DNA from: Cordylochernes scorpioides
Taxonomy: Eukaryota; Arthropoda; Arachnida; Pseudoscorpiones; Chernetidae
Length of the DNA: 64,000 bases
Reading direction: 5' to 3'
Assembly: GCA_030710605.1 (NCBI GenBank)
Contig: CP092880.1
Span: 19,839,791-19,903,790 of the forward strand
Part shown: in pieces, positions 32,817 through 43,212 of the stretch
How the letters are laid out: every line of letters begins with the position of its first letter
Position numbering within the stretch: position 1 is the first letter of the stretch
Position numbers and translations under genes: made by a program
The notes under the pieces: generated by a model
Told to the model about the DNA's origin: nothing
What the model saw: the letters and a program-made list of their open reading frames with translations, nothing else
Database searches by the model: none

Positions 32817-33395
32817 ATGCCAAGGCAGAAAAATAAAGCGTCAAACAAGCAAATTTCAGATTTTACAAGAGACAGAATCATGGCCCTCAGAAAAAGGAGA
32901 ATTTCGTTAAGAGAAATTGCTATTAAAGTAGGCTGCAATCAAAGTATTTCTGTAAGTATGTGGTCTCAGTGGTTAGAGGAAAGGTTCGAGAAAACCTGGC
33001 TCAGGTCACTCTAGAGCAGTGATTCTCAACCTTTTTTTTTGTTGCGGCATTATTTTAAAGATTTGAAAATTTGGCGGCACAATTTTAGAATTTCGCGGCA
33101 CACTTTTGCTAACTTGAATGAAAGAAAATTTAAATTATGTATCAATATTTCTATGCAAAATATAAGTAATATACATCTCTAACATTCAATTTGCTAATTT
33201 CGTTATTTTAAAAAGTAAAAAAAAGAAAAAGAAAAACCAATACAAACGTGAACATAATCATATGACTAAAATTCGGCGGCACATTTTTAGAATTTCGCGG
33301 CACACAAAATTACCGCGGCACATTGGTTGAGAATCACTGCTCTAGAGTAACAATGAAAAGAAGAGACAATGAATATTAAATTAATTGTATTGACA
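32817..33395 (+). pseudogene. Tc1-like transposase N-terminus, interrupted by a MITE
   Basis: The ATG at 32817 opens a 65-codon frame (MPRQKNKASNKQISDFTRDR, then REIAIKVGCNQSIS) that reads as the first HTH of a Tc1 transposase. A hAT MITE at 33017-33339 splits it, and the linker-like RVTM(K)RRDNEY continues after. Copy A shows the uninterrupted arrangement. Confidence 0.6.
33017..33339. mobile_element. hAT-type MITE with empty site in copy A
   Basis: The 323-bp element has termini CAGTGATTCTCAACC and its exact complement GGTTGAGAATCACTG. The 8-bp target duplication CTCTAGAG lies at 33009-33016 and 33340-33347. Copy A has a single CTCTAGAG at the same place (near 1558), so the insertion followed the duplication. 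Confidence 0.95.
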
Positions 33396-33441
33396 TTCAG
33401 TCAACAATCATACAAAAACTAAATACACATAAAATGATAGG

Positions 33442-33695
33442 ATTTAAACACGAATGATACTTTTATATACAATACAAACTTCTACTGTCTTTACTGCGAA
33501 GAAAAAATATATTGGAAGGGCTTGGTTCATCAGTGGTGAATCATCAGCGGTTTCGCAAATTTAATCCACCAGACCGCTTCTTAGAGCTCTAATACGAAGC
33601 ACTGAAGGGTGGAATTTACCCAATATATTTTTTCATCGCAGTAAAGACAGTAGAAGTTTGTATTGTATATAAAAGAAACATTCGCGCTTAAATCC
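33442..33695. mobile_element. Foldback MITE, copy B of 1655-1940
   Basis: It has the same termini as in copy A, with an internal deletion of about 30 bp near 33592. Confidence 0.6.
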
Positions 33696-33786
33696 TTTCA
33701 TTTTTTATGGGTATAGATAGCGCTTTAATGCTTTGGGTTAAAACAAAACAATTGAAACTTAAAATTATTTACAACAGACTGATCCC

Positions 33787-33987
33787 TCACTGAAGAGACG
33801 TCTGGGATTCATCAACTTCACAAATCGCCTTGAATTTGACCAGTTTTTGGCTTAGATAATATTTGCTGTCTTCAACAATCGCAATTGCACGGTCGAGGAA
33901 CTCTGTTAGAATTATCTTCTCCCCGAGGTTAAGGCTAACCAGGATATCTTCTCTTTCCTGGCGGCACAAAACCGTCCATTCCATCAT
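33787..33987 (-). pseudogene. Unidentified 66-codon frame, copy B
   Basis: It is the same frame as 2031-2231 with several substitutions and no stops. No domain is recognised. Confidence 0.3.
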
Positions 33988-34477
33988 GAACCTGTCAAAA
34001 CCCAGGAGGCATAGACAATTTAAACAATTTTATTGATTCTTTTAATAATATTTTACAAAGGTGGTAAAATAAAATAGTAAAATAGTAAAAGGGTATATAA
34101 AATATAGGGGAATATCTATATAATATAAAATTGAATGTCTGTCTGTCTGTTTGTCTGTCTGTTTGTTTGTACTCTATAGATTCAAAAACCATACATCCAA
34201 TCGCCGTGAAATTTTTGGATATTATTAGGTATATCACCGGGAAGGTTTTTGAAAAATAATTTCATGAATATCTTGAATAACCTTAGAGTTACTTCCAGAT
34301 TTGTAGATTTAACTCGCAAGCAGCACCCCCATTGTGACGATGATAACAAGTTTTCTTATCACTAAGTTTGTTATCTTAAATATTATTTATCAAAAGTAAG
34401 ATTATCTCAGGATGACACGGCAATGTGACACGGGAAAAAATGTTCACTAGATAAAACTATGATTTTCTATATGATAT

Positions 34478-34976
34478 AAAAAGCCAACAATGAAGAGTGA
34501 ATGCAATATAAAAAGCCAACAATGAAGAATGAATGTAAGATAAAAAGCCAACAATGAAGAGTGAATGTAATATAAAAAGCCAACAATGAAGAATGAATGT
34601 AAGATAAAAAGCCAACAATGAAGAGTGAATGTAAGATAAAAAGCCAACAATGAATAGAAAATGTAATATAAAAAGCCAACAATGAAGAATGAATGTAAGA
34701 TAAAAAGCCAACAATGAAGAGTAAATGTAATATAAAAAGCCAACAATGAAGAATGAATGTAAGATAAAAAACCAACAATGAAGAGTAAATATAATATAAA
34801 AAGCCAACAATGAAGAGTGAATGTAAGATAAAAAGCCAACAATGAAGAGTAAATGTAATATAAAAAGCCAACAGAGTGAATGTAAGATAAAAAGCCAACA
34901 ATGAAGAGTGAATGTAATATAAAAAGCCAACAATGAAGAATGAATGTAAGTTAAAAAGCCAACAATGGAGAGTAAA
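34478..34976. repeat. 32-bp minisatellite, about 16 copies
   Basis: The core is AAAAAGCCAACAATGAAGAR, followed by a variable TGAATGTAAKAT. Copies alternate GAT and TAT variants. Since 32 is not a multiple of three and the unit lacks minus-strand stops, all three minus frames stay open for 130-158 codons. Confidence 0.95.
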
Positions 34977-35214
34977 TCTCTATATATATATAAAAGTCAA
35001 TTTCTGTCTGTCTGTCTGTTTCGCGATAAACTCAAAAACTACTGAACCAATTGGTACCATATTTTGCATTTCGCTTTTTATAAACCTGAGGAAAATTTTC
35101 GGCTGCATTCGATTAGTATTTTTGGCTATATCTTTTTTTTTTCATTTGAAGAACTTTTTTTTACGCGGACTAATCCGGAATGGAATGAATACCTAAATAT
35201 GGCCATTTTTTTAA

Positions 35215-35285
35215 GCATCGGTGGTTCAGTGGTAGAATGCTCGCCTGCCACGCGGGCGGCCCGGGTTCGATTCCCGGCCGATGTA
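35215..35285 (+). tRNA. tRNA-Gly (anticodon GCC), within Helitron-like repeat
   Basis: The cloverleaf is complete: acceptor GCATCGG with CCGATGT (the first pair is G-U), D-arm GGTTCAGTGGTAGAA, anticodon loop CTGCCAC with GCC, and T-arm CCGGGTTCGATTCCCGG. A long T run follows at once, as expected for a Pol III terminator. It lies inside mobile Helitron-like sequence, so it may be captured and not a resident gene. Confidence 0.85.
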
Positions 35286-35600
35286 TTTTTTTTTTTTACA
35301 ATTTTTAAAACTCTTTTATATTATCTTATATATATAAAATTGAATGTCTGTCTGTCTGTACTCTATAGATTCAAAAACCATACATCCAATCGCCGTGAAA
35401 TTTTGGGATATTATTAGGTATATCACCGGGAAGGTTTTTGAAAAATAATTTCATGAATATCTTGAATATCCTTAGAGTTATTTGCATATTTGTAGATTTA
35501 ACTCGCAAGCAGCGCCCCCATTGTGACGATGATAACAAGTTTTCTTATCACTAAGTTTGTTATCTTAAATATTATTTATCAAAAGTAAGATTATCTCAGG

Positions 35601-35759
35601 ATGACACGGCAATTTATTTGCGACAAGAATAATGATACAATTCCAAGGCGAAGATACTATTCCTTTAACTTCCAATTACCGAGGGAACCAATTAATATTG
35701 ATTTTATTCAACTTATCGAGTATTTCTCAAGGGACCGGGAAAAAATGTTCACTAGATAA
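35601..35759 (+). other. 52-codon open frame inside Helitron-like unit
   Basis: The frame starts MTRQFICDKNND and ends REKMFTR. Most of it (about 128 bp) is missing from the related unit near 34410. I do not recognise a domain; it may be captured host sequence or chance. Confidence 0.25.
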
Positions 35760-36147
35760 AACTATGATTTTCTAATGTAGAAAATTAGGAAAGACAAAGT
35801 TCAGGATGACAAGGCACACAGGGACCGGGAAAAAATGTTCACTTTATCGAGAGATTCAAATTTACGAGTTTCAAATTATCAAAATATATCTTTTTTATTT
35901 TTTAATAAGTTTTTAGAGAATTGTTTCAACAAATGTTCGCTAGACAAACCTTTACTCAGGTAAAACCCCGGGCGAAGCCGAGTTCGTTTTATAAGTTTAA
36001 AGAGAATTGTTTTAACAAATGTTCGTTAGACAAACATTCACTCGGGTAAAACCCGGGCGAAGCCGGGCGGGTCCGCTAGTCTACTTATATATTTGCCTTA
36101 TTCTGTCTGTTTGTCTGTTTGAAGCTCACGGATGGAATTTTTCATAA

Positions 36148-36218
36148 CCATCGGTGGTTCAGTGGTAGAATGCTCGCCTGCCACGCGAGCGGCCCGGGTT
36201 CGATTCCCGGCAGATGCA
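36148..36218 (+). pseudogene. tRNA-Gly-like sequence with acceptor mismatches
   Basis: It is nearly identical to 35215-35285 from the D-arm to the T-arm, with anticodon GCC and a perfectly paired anticodon stem (CTCGC/GCGAG). The acceptor stem has two mismatches (first pair C-C, sixth pair G-A). A T run follows. It is probably a decayed copy. Confidence 0.75.
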
Positions 36219-36926
36219 TTTTTTTTTTTTACAATTTCTAAAACTCATTTATATATTATACAAGAATGACATCCACGGCGCCAATTTATAAGTGTAACGA
36301 ATAGTATTTGAATAAAAGCATTTAATCGGGTAAAACCCGGGCGTTGCCCGGGTCATTCGTATATAATAATTGTATAAACGAATGCAAGACAAAATCACCG
36401 CGAATGTTTCTTTTTTTTTAAGGCAATTTCTTTTTAAGGCAATTATCGTTATTTATCGTTAATTTTTGTTTCGATTTTATTGAAAAAAAAAACGATATGG
36501 TGCCTTTAAAAAATGATCTTTATTACTATGCAGTTTTCTATTTAGTCAATGTACCTAAGTTCATGTTGCAAATGTAATTATCTCTATCGATTTAGTAGGT
36601 GAAATGCAAAAAAAAAAAAAAAATCGACATGATGAAATCTTTATGAAAATTCACATTTTTATTTTTATATATTCAAGACACACACAGTTTGGGGCGGGAC
36701 GTTTCACAAGAGAGACATCCACGGCGCCAATTTATAATTGTAACGAATAGTATTTTAATTAAAACATTTTAAAAACACACAGTTTGGAACGGGACGTTTC
36801 ACAAGAGTGACATCCATGGCGCCAATTTATAATTGTAACGAATAGTATTTGAATTAAAACGTTTTTAAAATATATGCGTACTCGGGTAAAACCCGGGCGT
36901 TGCCCGGGCCATTCGTCTAGTATATA

Positions 36927-38212
36927 CCAGGTCTATTAGTATGAAACGCGAAAATGGGCGCCAGAGGCCGCTGTGCAACTTTATTTGAGCCCACGGTGGC
37001 GCTGTTGTAGGCGTTTTGTTCTTTGACTCATGTGGCATCAGCATGCGTGCAGTTTTAGAAAAATTCAAATCGTGAAAATTTTCTGGAGCCCTTGGAAAAT
37101 GGCGATTTCCGAGCCAAAAAGTGCCCATTTGCGGGAAGTTTTGTTGTTCGCCTTCAACTGGAAGAAAAGTGTCACTGAAGCCCACCGAATGCTCGAGGAA
37201 GTTTACAGCGACCACGCTCTGAGCAAATCGTAGTGTTACAGGTGGTTTAAAAAATTCCAAAGTGGCGATTTTGAACTTGATAATGAACCACATGGAAAAC
37301 CGCCCCAAAAGTTCGAGGACGCTGAACTGCAAGCTTTGTTGGATGAGGACAGTACCCAAATGCAGGGGCAACTCGCAAAACAGCTCCAGGTGTCTCAAGG
37401 TGCTGTTTCTCTACGTTTAAATAGCCTCGGAATGACCCAAAAGCTTTCCAGATGGGTCCCCCACGAGTTGAGCGAAAGGCAGCAATAACGGCGTCTGGTA
37501 ACCTGCGAAGGGCTGCTCGCCGGGCATGAAAAGAAGTCATTTTTGCACCGAATCGTAACTTCTGATGAGAAATGGATCCACTTCAGCAATCCTACGCGCC
37601 AAAAGTCGTGGGGCCTGCCCGGCCTATTTCCAAAACAGACGCCTAGGCCCAATCGCTTCGGAAAAAAGGCAATGCTTTGCATATGGTGGGACCAGACCGG
37701 CGTAGTATATTTCGAGCTCCTGAAACCTGGCAAAATGGTCAATACTAGTCGCTACGAACAACAAATGCACAGTTTGAGAGAGGCGTTGAATGAAAAAAGA
37801 CCGGAATGGCGTTAAAAGCACAACAACCTGATACTGCAGCATGACAACGCTCCAGCCTACAACGCTACGGTGGTCAAAAACACTATAAAAGACTTGGGCT
37901 GGGAACTCTAACCCCACCCGCCGTACTCACCAGACTTAGCGCCGTCGAACTACCACCTTTTCACATCTTTAGGACACGCCCTAAAAAAACAGGAATTTTC
38001 GAACTCAGACATACTCCGAAAATGACTTGTTGACTGGTTCGACTCAAAAGGAATAGAAATTTTCAGACAAGGAATTCGAAAATTGCCTGAAAAGTGGTCC
38101 GAGTGTATAGCTAATCAGGGCAGTTACTTTGAATAAAAAATCTTTTGTTGTATGGAATTGGTGAACTTTTGAATTCACTGAAAATTTTCGCGTTTCATAC
38201 TAATAGACCTGG
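36927..38212 (+). mobile_element. Decayed mariner element
   Basis: The 1286-bp element has matching inverted termini beginning CCAGGTCTATTAGTATGAAA at 36927 and its complement ending at 38212, with TA on both sides. Removing it and one TA restores TATATATACAAATG, exactly the copy-A flank. Confidence 0.95.
37099..38136 (+). pseudogene. Mariner transposase with five in-frame stops
   Basis: The ATG at 37099 and the terminal TAA at 38134 enclose exactly 346 codons in one frame with no indels. In-frame stops occur near 37231, 37486, 37813, 37909 and 38023. The first two catalytic Asp are visible (TSDEKWIHF and LQHDNAPAY); the third position is Asn (SPDLAPSNYHLF) where Asp is usual. An intact reading frame apart from substitutions indicates point-mutation decay. 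Confidence 0.9.
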
Positions 38213-38217
38213 TATAC

Positions 38218-38865
38218 AAATGTCTTCAGAAAGGAAGGCTTTCCCACCTTGAGAGAGTCCTCCTCCAGACAAGGAGGGGGACTTCTTGTACACTCCTCAG
38301 TTCCACGCCGAGGAAGTACCTATAGATGTACGTCTTGGCAGACGCCAGGATGTTCAGGGGGGGTCATCATCTAGGCCATGCCTGAAGACCCAGCCCTGTA
38401 GGTCAGGGGGCCGCCCGATGATGGTAAATGCCTCCCGGATGAGAGGCCTGATGTAGCGGCAGGACCAGTACCGGTGAACCAGCGACAGGTCGCCGGACCC
38501 ACAGGCGATGCAAGACTTGTGCCGATGCTGGATGGGGCAGGGCGTGCAGCAGGCATAGACCAAGGAGGCATAGATAGTCGGCGGCTCGTTTGTCAAATAG
38601 ATCCTCTAGCGGTCTGAGGAACTGTTTGGCTTTGGGCTTGCTGGAAGATTCCAGAGTACTGGTGGAGGGTGCATTCTCGCTTTCTTTTTTTTTTTGGGCT
38701 GTTGGTATGGAGAACATCTGTACCGGGACAGCCTTTGACGCATGGTGGTCTTCTAATGCTGCAGGTGGAGGTGCAGTGGTTGTGGGAGCAGGCTCAGGGG
38801 TCTTCACGCTGTTTCTCTAGCTAGAGGCCTCGGGAATGCTTGCCGCCGTAGAGTTTATCCTTTTA
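38218..38865 (-). pseudogene. LINE ORF remnant with C-terminal CCHC, copy B
   Basis: This is the counterpart of 2374-2995. The frame at 38354-38596 preserves CIACGSGDLSLVHRYWSC (C-x2-C-x8-H-x4-C) and RPLIREAFTIIGRPPDLQG. Just upstream, a Pro-rich segment (38403-38807) is in another frame because of a small indel. Confidence 0.5.
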
Positions 38866-39655
38866 TTAAGATTAAGAAGGGTTCGACAAAGTCCATATGT
38901 GATCGTATTGATTGATCCTTTGAATTCTTGAATTAAACTAGTATTATAAATAGACAGATCAAATGAAACTTTGGATAGACGAATAGAACCAAAGTCTTCG
39001 AGTGGTTGTATCAAATGCGATTGTTTGGAAGAAGGATTTGACAAAGTCTATGTATGGTCGGTCAGGTTGATTGATCCTTTGGATTCTTGAGTTGAACTAG
39101 TGTTTAACTAGAGATTGAATAAAACTTTGGATAGATGAATAGAACCAAAGTCTTTGAGTGGTCGTATCAAATGCGATTGTTTGTAAGAAGGATTTGACAA
39201 AGTCTATGTATGGTCGGGTTGATTGATTGATCCTCTGGATTTTTGAGTTGAACTAGTATCTATAAATAGACAGTTCGAATGACACTTTGGATAGACGAAT
39301 AGAACCAAAGTCTTTGAGTGGTCGTATCAAATGCGATTCTTTGTAAGAAGGATTTGACAAAGTCTATGTATGGTCGGTCAGGTTGATTGATTCTTGGATT
39401 CTTGAGTTGAACTAGTATCTATAAATAGACAGTTCGAATGAAGCTTTGGATAGACGAATAGAACTAAAGTCTTTGAGTGGTCGTATCAAATGCGATTCTT
39501 TGTAAGAAGGATTTGACAAAATCTATGTATGGTCGGTCAGGTTGATTGATTCTTTGGATTCTTGAGTTGAACTAGGGTATTTAAATATACATATCGAATG
39601 AAACTTTGGATAGACGAATAGAAATAAAGTCTTTGAGTGGTCGTATTGAACGAGT
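38860..39655. repeat. 159-bp tandem repeat, five units
   Basis: Unit starts align at about 38877, 39034, 39190, 39350 and 39509 (spacing 156-160 bp). Copy A has three. Confidence 0.85.
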
Positions 39656-39942
39656 TTGATAGTTAAGATTGAAAAGATTTATATCCAAGCAGATTCTGAT
39701 AAAAGTGACGTTAATATTATTGTCGGTGTTATTTATTTTGATTCCAATATCATGATATTTTGATTGAGTTAAGTTGAAGATGGTTATATTTGGTAAAAAT
39801 GGCTTGGTATACGGTATATCTACAAAAATGTATGAAAAGGAATCTTTCTTTATTTACATATGATTCTTTAGTACGCTGAAGCCGGAAATTATTATGATAA
39901 ATAAATGATATTGATAACAACAAACAAAAACAACAAAAAACT

Positions 39943-40400
39943 TTATTAAGACACTATTGTCTTACAAGCGGATTCTCCAAAAAGGTTATATATGTACATG
40001 AGTGAAGAAGAAAAGCAATTTAGAGGGGAGGGGGAGCAATCAGCCGTTGTCTGTGGAGTTGAGCACTTCTTCCCTCTCATTTTATCTATCGCCTTGAAAT
40101 TTTTAAAATATTTATAAACAAATGTTTTATCCAGCAGGAGAGTAGTACAAATTTTATATACATGTTGTTCATTGTAGTGAGTTAGACCCGACATTTCGTG
40201 AATTTCCAGTCTCTTTTCCTGTAGAAATGGGCAATAGAATAGATAATGGACCAAATTGTCTTGGATGACAGCATTGCAGAAGTAGCAATTTAAAGGGTCG
40301 CTGTTCCAAAATCCCATGATATCTTCGGGGAAAAATAGCCATAGAATCCTTTGACGGGCTATAAATCGTTTAATTTTCAAAGGGAGGTTTTATAGTAAGT
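39943..40400 (-). pseudogene. 5'-truncated LINE 3' end, copy B
   Basis: The frame 39946-40380 reads KRFIARQRILWLFFPEDI, then CYFCNAVIQDNLVHYLFYCP, a CCHC motif of LINE C-termini. The minus-strand AATAAAG followed by a (TTGTT) tail marks the 3' end. Confidence 0.65.
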
Positions 40401-40560
40401 ATAGTCCTCCAATGATATTGATAACAAAGATATCATTTTAAAGATAAAAACTCTTTTAGATATCGTTCTAAATATGTTCTTATAAGGGACATTTCTTTAT
40501 CTATGTTCGGTGTGTTGCTTAATGGGGCCAAAATTCAAAAACAGATAATTATTATTATTA

Positions 40561-40820
40561 GTTTTTGACCGCTACGACCCAGGATCGAATCCCGCATAAG
40601 AGACTTTTTTTCTGATTAAAAAAAAAAGCTCCAATGGCCCCTCGAAAAGTCCAATCCCACCAGCGAGTGCATGTAACTAAACGAAGCTCTTGCTTACTTG
40701 TAAGTCCAAAAGTCGAACCGTTTTCAACATGTGTAGACATGTGGTGCACTTACAGTAAAAGCAGTCGCCTACTTCGATCCACCATGATTTTTATGGCTTG
40801 TAGCACGTGTACTAGGGAGA
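40561..40820 (+). mobile_element. SINE family I, copy 7 (head truncated)
   Basis: This is the duplicate of copy 2, with the same head truncation and GA-rich tail. Confidence 0.75.
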
Positions 40821-41331
40821 GAGATATAATTTAAGTAATAATAATAATTAATTATTATAAAGATGATTTCATAGCTAATTAACCCACTTAAAATTTGAAT
40901 TTTTGAAAAATATCTATATTTAAAAAATAAAAATATGTAAAATGCACTCGGGGAAAACCAGGGGGTATTGATTGCCTTGGTCATTCGTCTATTTATTAAT
41001 GATTCACCTCGTACTTCCGTTACCTTTCTTTTTATTTCGAAAGACCTCTAAGAAGAATTTTTAATAAACTTGCCGTAAGAATCCGCCTGAAAACATGAAT
41101 ACTCTCAGCCTGCCTCTGGAGTTATATTAGATCAGCTCAAGTCATTTCTGATCTTAAGATGTCCACCGCAACAACGAGACAATAAGTCTGAAGACAAACG
41201 CGGATAGTTGGCGACTTCTTTACGTGGCTCCAGGAGTCCGGATTATGCATAGATTATCGTCTCTGATTTAACAAAAGTAATAAAAAGTTGTTTGATTCAA
41301 GACAGGCTTTATCGTAAATCCTTGAAAGTAT

Positions 41332-41876
41332 TGTTGCGTTGTTGGTTGAAAAAGAATAACTTCCGTGAGTACAAAGGATCTTTAGAACTTTATTTAAGCC
41401 TAATCAATAAAAATAATTACAAAAGAGTGCAAAAAATAAAACAAAAATAAAGAAAACAGCAGTTACAAACTCACAAGCTGCAGCACGGTGAGGGAAAGCA
41501 GAAGCAGAACAGGAGACAGAAGTTCGTAGAACCTTCTAGAATCTTCCAAGAAGTACACCGGCGTCGGCGGTAAGCAGCATTCCGACCTCTTGAGACAGCA
41601 GCTTGCTTGGAGTACACCACGTAGTTTCATTCTTTGACCCCTTTTTCTTATCTTTCTTTTCTCCTTGGCATGAGTTTCTCCTCCCTATATATCCCGGAGT
41701 AGATCTTTCCAGAACGGTCATGCTTGGTCAGCCAATCAGAAAGCTGCCAGCACAAAGCGGTTGCGCAATCGCTTTAGATTGGCCAATCGGTTGTTCTCCG
41801 ATTTTTCTACATTTTTCTTGAACGTTCTAAAACATTATCTCTCCATTCTGGAATGTGCTTCTCTTTCTACGTAACA
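41332..41876 (-). repeat. Gypsy-type LTR (3' LTR, copy B)
   Basis: It is 545 bp, TGTTACG...GCAACA in element orientation, almost identical to 5161-5708. The polypurine tract is adjacent. Confidence 0.8.
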
Positions 41877-41887
41877 CTGTCCCCCCC

Positions 41888-42184
41888 TTAGGACTGATCG
41901 TCCCGAACAGTCCATTGTACTGGAACAGTACCCCTGAAGGGTGCCAACCGGTTGTAGTGCACCACTTTGGGTTTAGAAGTCCGGGTCTTCTGAATTCGAT
42001 AGATGACATCATTGAGACACTTGATGATCTTGTAGGGACCTTCCCACTGATACTGAAGTTTAGGAGAAAGTCCTTTCTTCCGTTGAGGATTATGGAGCCA
42101 AACCATTTCACCCTCTTTGAAAGTCTTGACGTTGTACCTGCCTTTCATTTTCTCACTGGAAAGTGAAGATTTTCTCTTGCCCAC
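41888..42184 (-). pseudogene. Integrase C-terminal GPY/F remnant, copy B
   Basis: The 98-codon frame includes MKGRYNVKTFKEGEMVWL and QWEGPYKIIKCLNDVIYRI. Its start overlaps the end of the 42145-43212 frame in another register, showing the frameshift at the second deletion junction. Confidence 0.7.
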
Positions 42185-43212
42185 TGGTGAACGGTCAGCA
42201 TCCTTTCAAATGGGGGACCTACATTGTAGATCTTCACCTTTTCTTTGGATTTTGGTGTCGGTCCCTTTCTCTCTGAACATCGTGTACAGTTTCTGCACCA
42301 TTTTTCAACATCAGTTCGACTTCCTGGCCAACAAAATCTTTCTCTAACTTTGGCCAGTGTTTTTCTGATGCCGAAGTGATCTCCCGTGGGACTGCTATGC
42401 ATCTCCTGGAGAGCCAAAGGTACATGAGATATGGGTAACACCAACTTCCAGGATTCATGCTTTCCATCCTCGCTCTTCCATTTCTTGTATAAGACTCCAT
42501 CTCGCAGGGTCAAAGAATTCCAGAGGCGCCAGAGACTTTTGGTTTTAGGACTGTGCGAGGCCACATCTTCCCTGGATGGTCTTTCATCTGATTCCTTCCA
42601 ATTTATCACCGGCAAGAGATCTCGGTCTTCACGTTGAGCTTTTCTTAAAGCTTGGCCAGTCCAGTGTTGCTCTTCCACTTCATCTCTTTCTTGCACTGTA
42701 ACTTGCCTTACGCAAAATCTCTCTTCAGCACGAGCACAATGTCCACTTTGTGGAACACACGGCCTTCTTGATAAGGCATCAGCATTATCTTTCTGTCTCC
42801 CGTGGTTCTTCTTAGGGGCTGAGGTGGTTTTAAAATTTTCCGGACAGTTTCTTCTCATGTGGCCATATTGCCCACATTTCCAGCAGTCGGTATCACTGCG
42901 TTGTTTTACTTTTCTGGGGCAAGTTGGAGAAATGTGATCAAGGACTCCACAAGTCCAGCAGCGGCCCCTTTTTCTTTCAGGCTTATGCTTAGAGTTATCT
43001 GGACAGTTTTTCCTTATGTGACCATTTTTTCCACATTTCCAGCAACCTGTATCACTACACTGTTTTACTCTTCGGGGGCAATTTGGAGACATGTGATCAT
43101 GGGCTCCACAGGTCCAACAGCGACCCCTTTTTCTTTCTGGATTATCCAATTTAACTTGTCTATCCACGCGATAACTTTCTATTGTGGCCTGTTGGGCAGC
43201 TTCATGCTTCAT
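42145..43212 (-). CDS. Gag zinc knuckles joined to integrase zinc finger, copy B
   Basis: This 355-codon frame is almost identical to 5978-7045, with the same two deletion junctions, so the deletions predate the duplication. Four CCHC knuckles, the RNase H tail NADALSRRP and the H2C2 finger are all present. Protease, RT, RNase H and most of the integrase core are missing. A gag frame ends at 43209 in an ATGA overlap with this one. Confidence 0.75.
   Translation of the reverse strand: MKHEAAQQATIESYRVDRQVKLDNPERKRGRCWTCGAHDHMSPNCPRRVKQCSDTGCWKCGKNGHIRKNCPDNSKHKPERKRGRCWTCGVLDHISPTCPRKVKQRSDTDCWKCGQYGHMRRNCPENFKTTSAPKKNHGRQKDNADALSRRPCVPQSGHCARAEERFCVRQVTVQERDEVEEQHWTGQALRKAQREDRDLLPVINWKESDERPSREDVASHSPKTKSLWRLWNSLTLRDGVLYKKWKSEDGKHESWKLVLPISHVPLALQEMHSSPTGDHFGIRKTLAKVRERFCWPGSRTDVEKWCRNCTRCSERKGPTPKSKEKVKIYNVGPPFERMLTVHQWARENLHFPVRK

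Larger units (their letters stand above)
34115..36920. mobile_element. Helitron-like composite array
   Basis: It starts TCTATATAATATAAAATTG after an A and ends CTAG (36917-36920) before a T, with a GC hairpin (ACCCGGGCGTTGCCCGGG) just inside the end. Copy A has neither this nor the adjacent mariner. Internal starts of the same type occur at 34977 and 35324, and an internal CTAG end at 36076-36079 is followed directly by another TC start. No Rep/helicase gene is visible, so all units look non-autonomous. Confidence 0.7.

Noticed and set aside
34447..34933. Three overlapping 131-158-aa hydrophobic reading frames on the minus strand
   Set aside because: They arise from a 32-bp tandem unit without stops on that strand; all three frames read variants of the same repeat.
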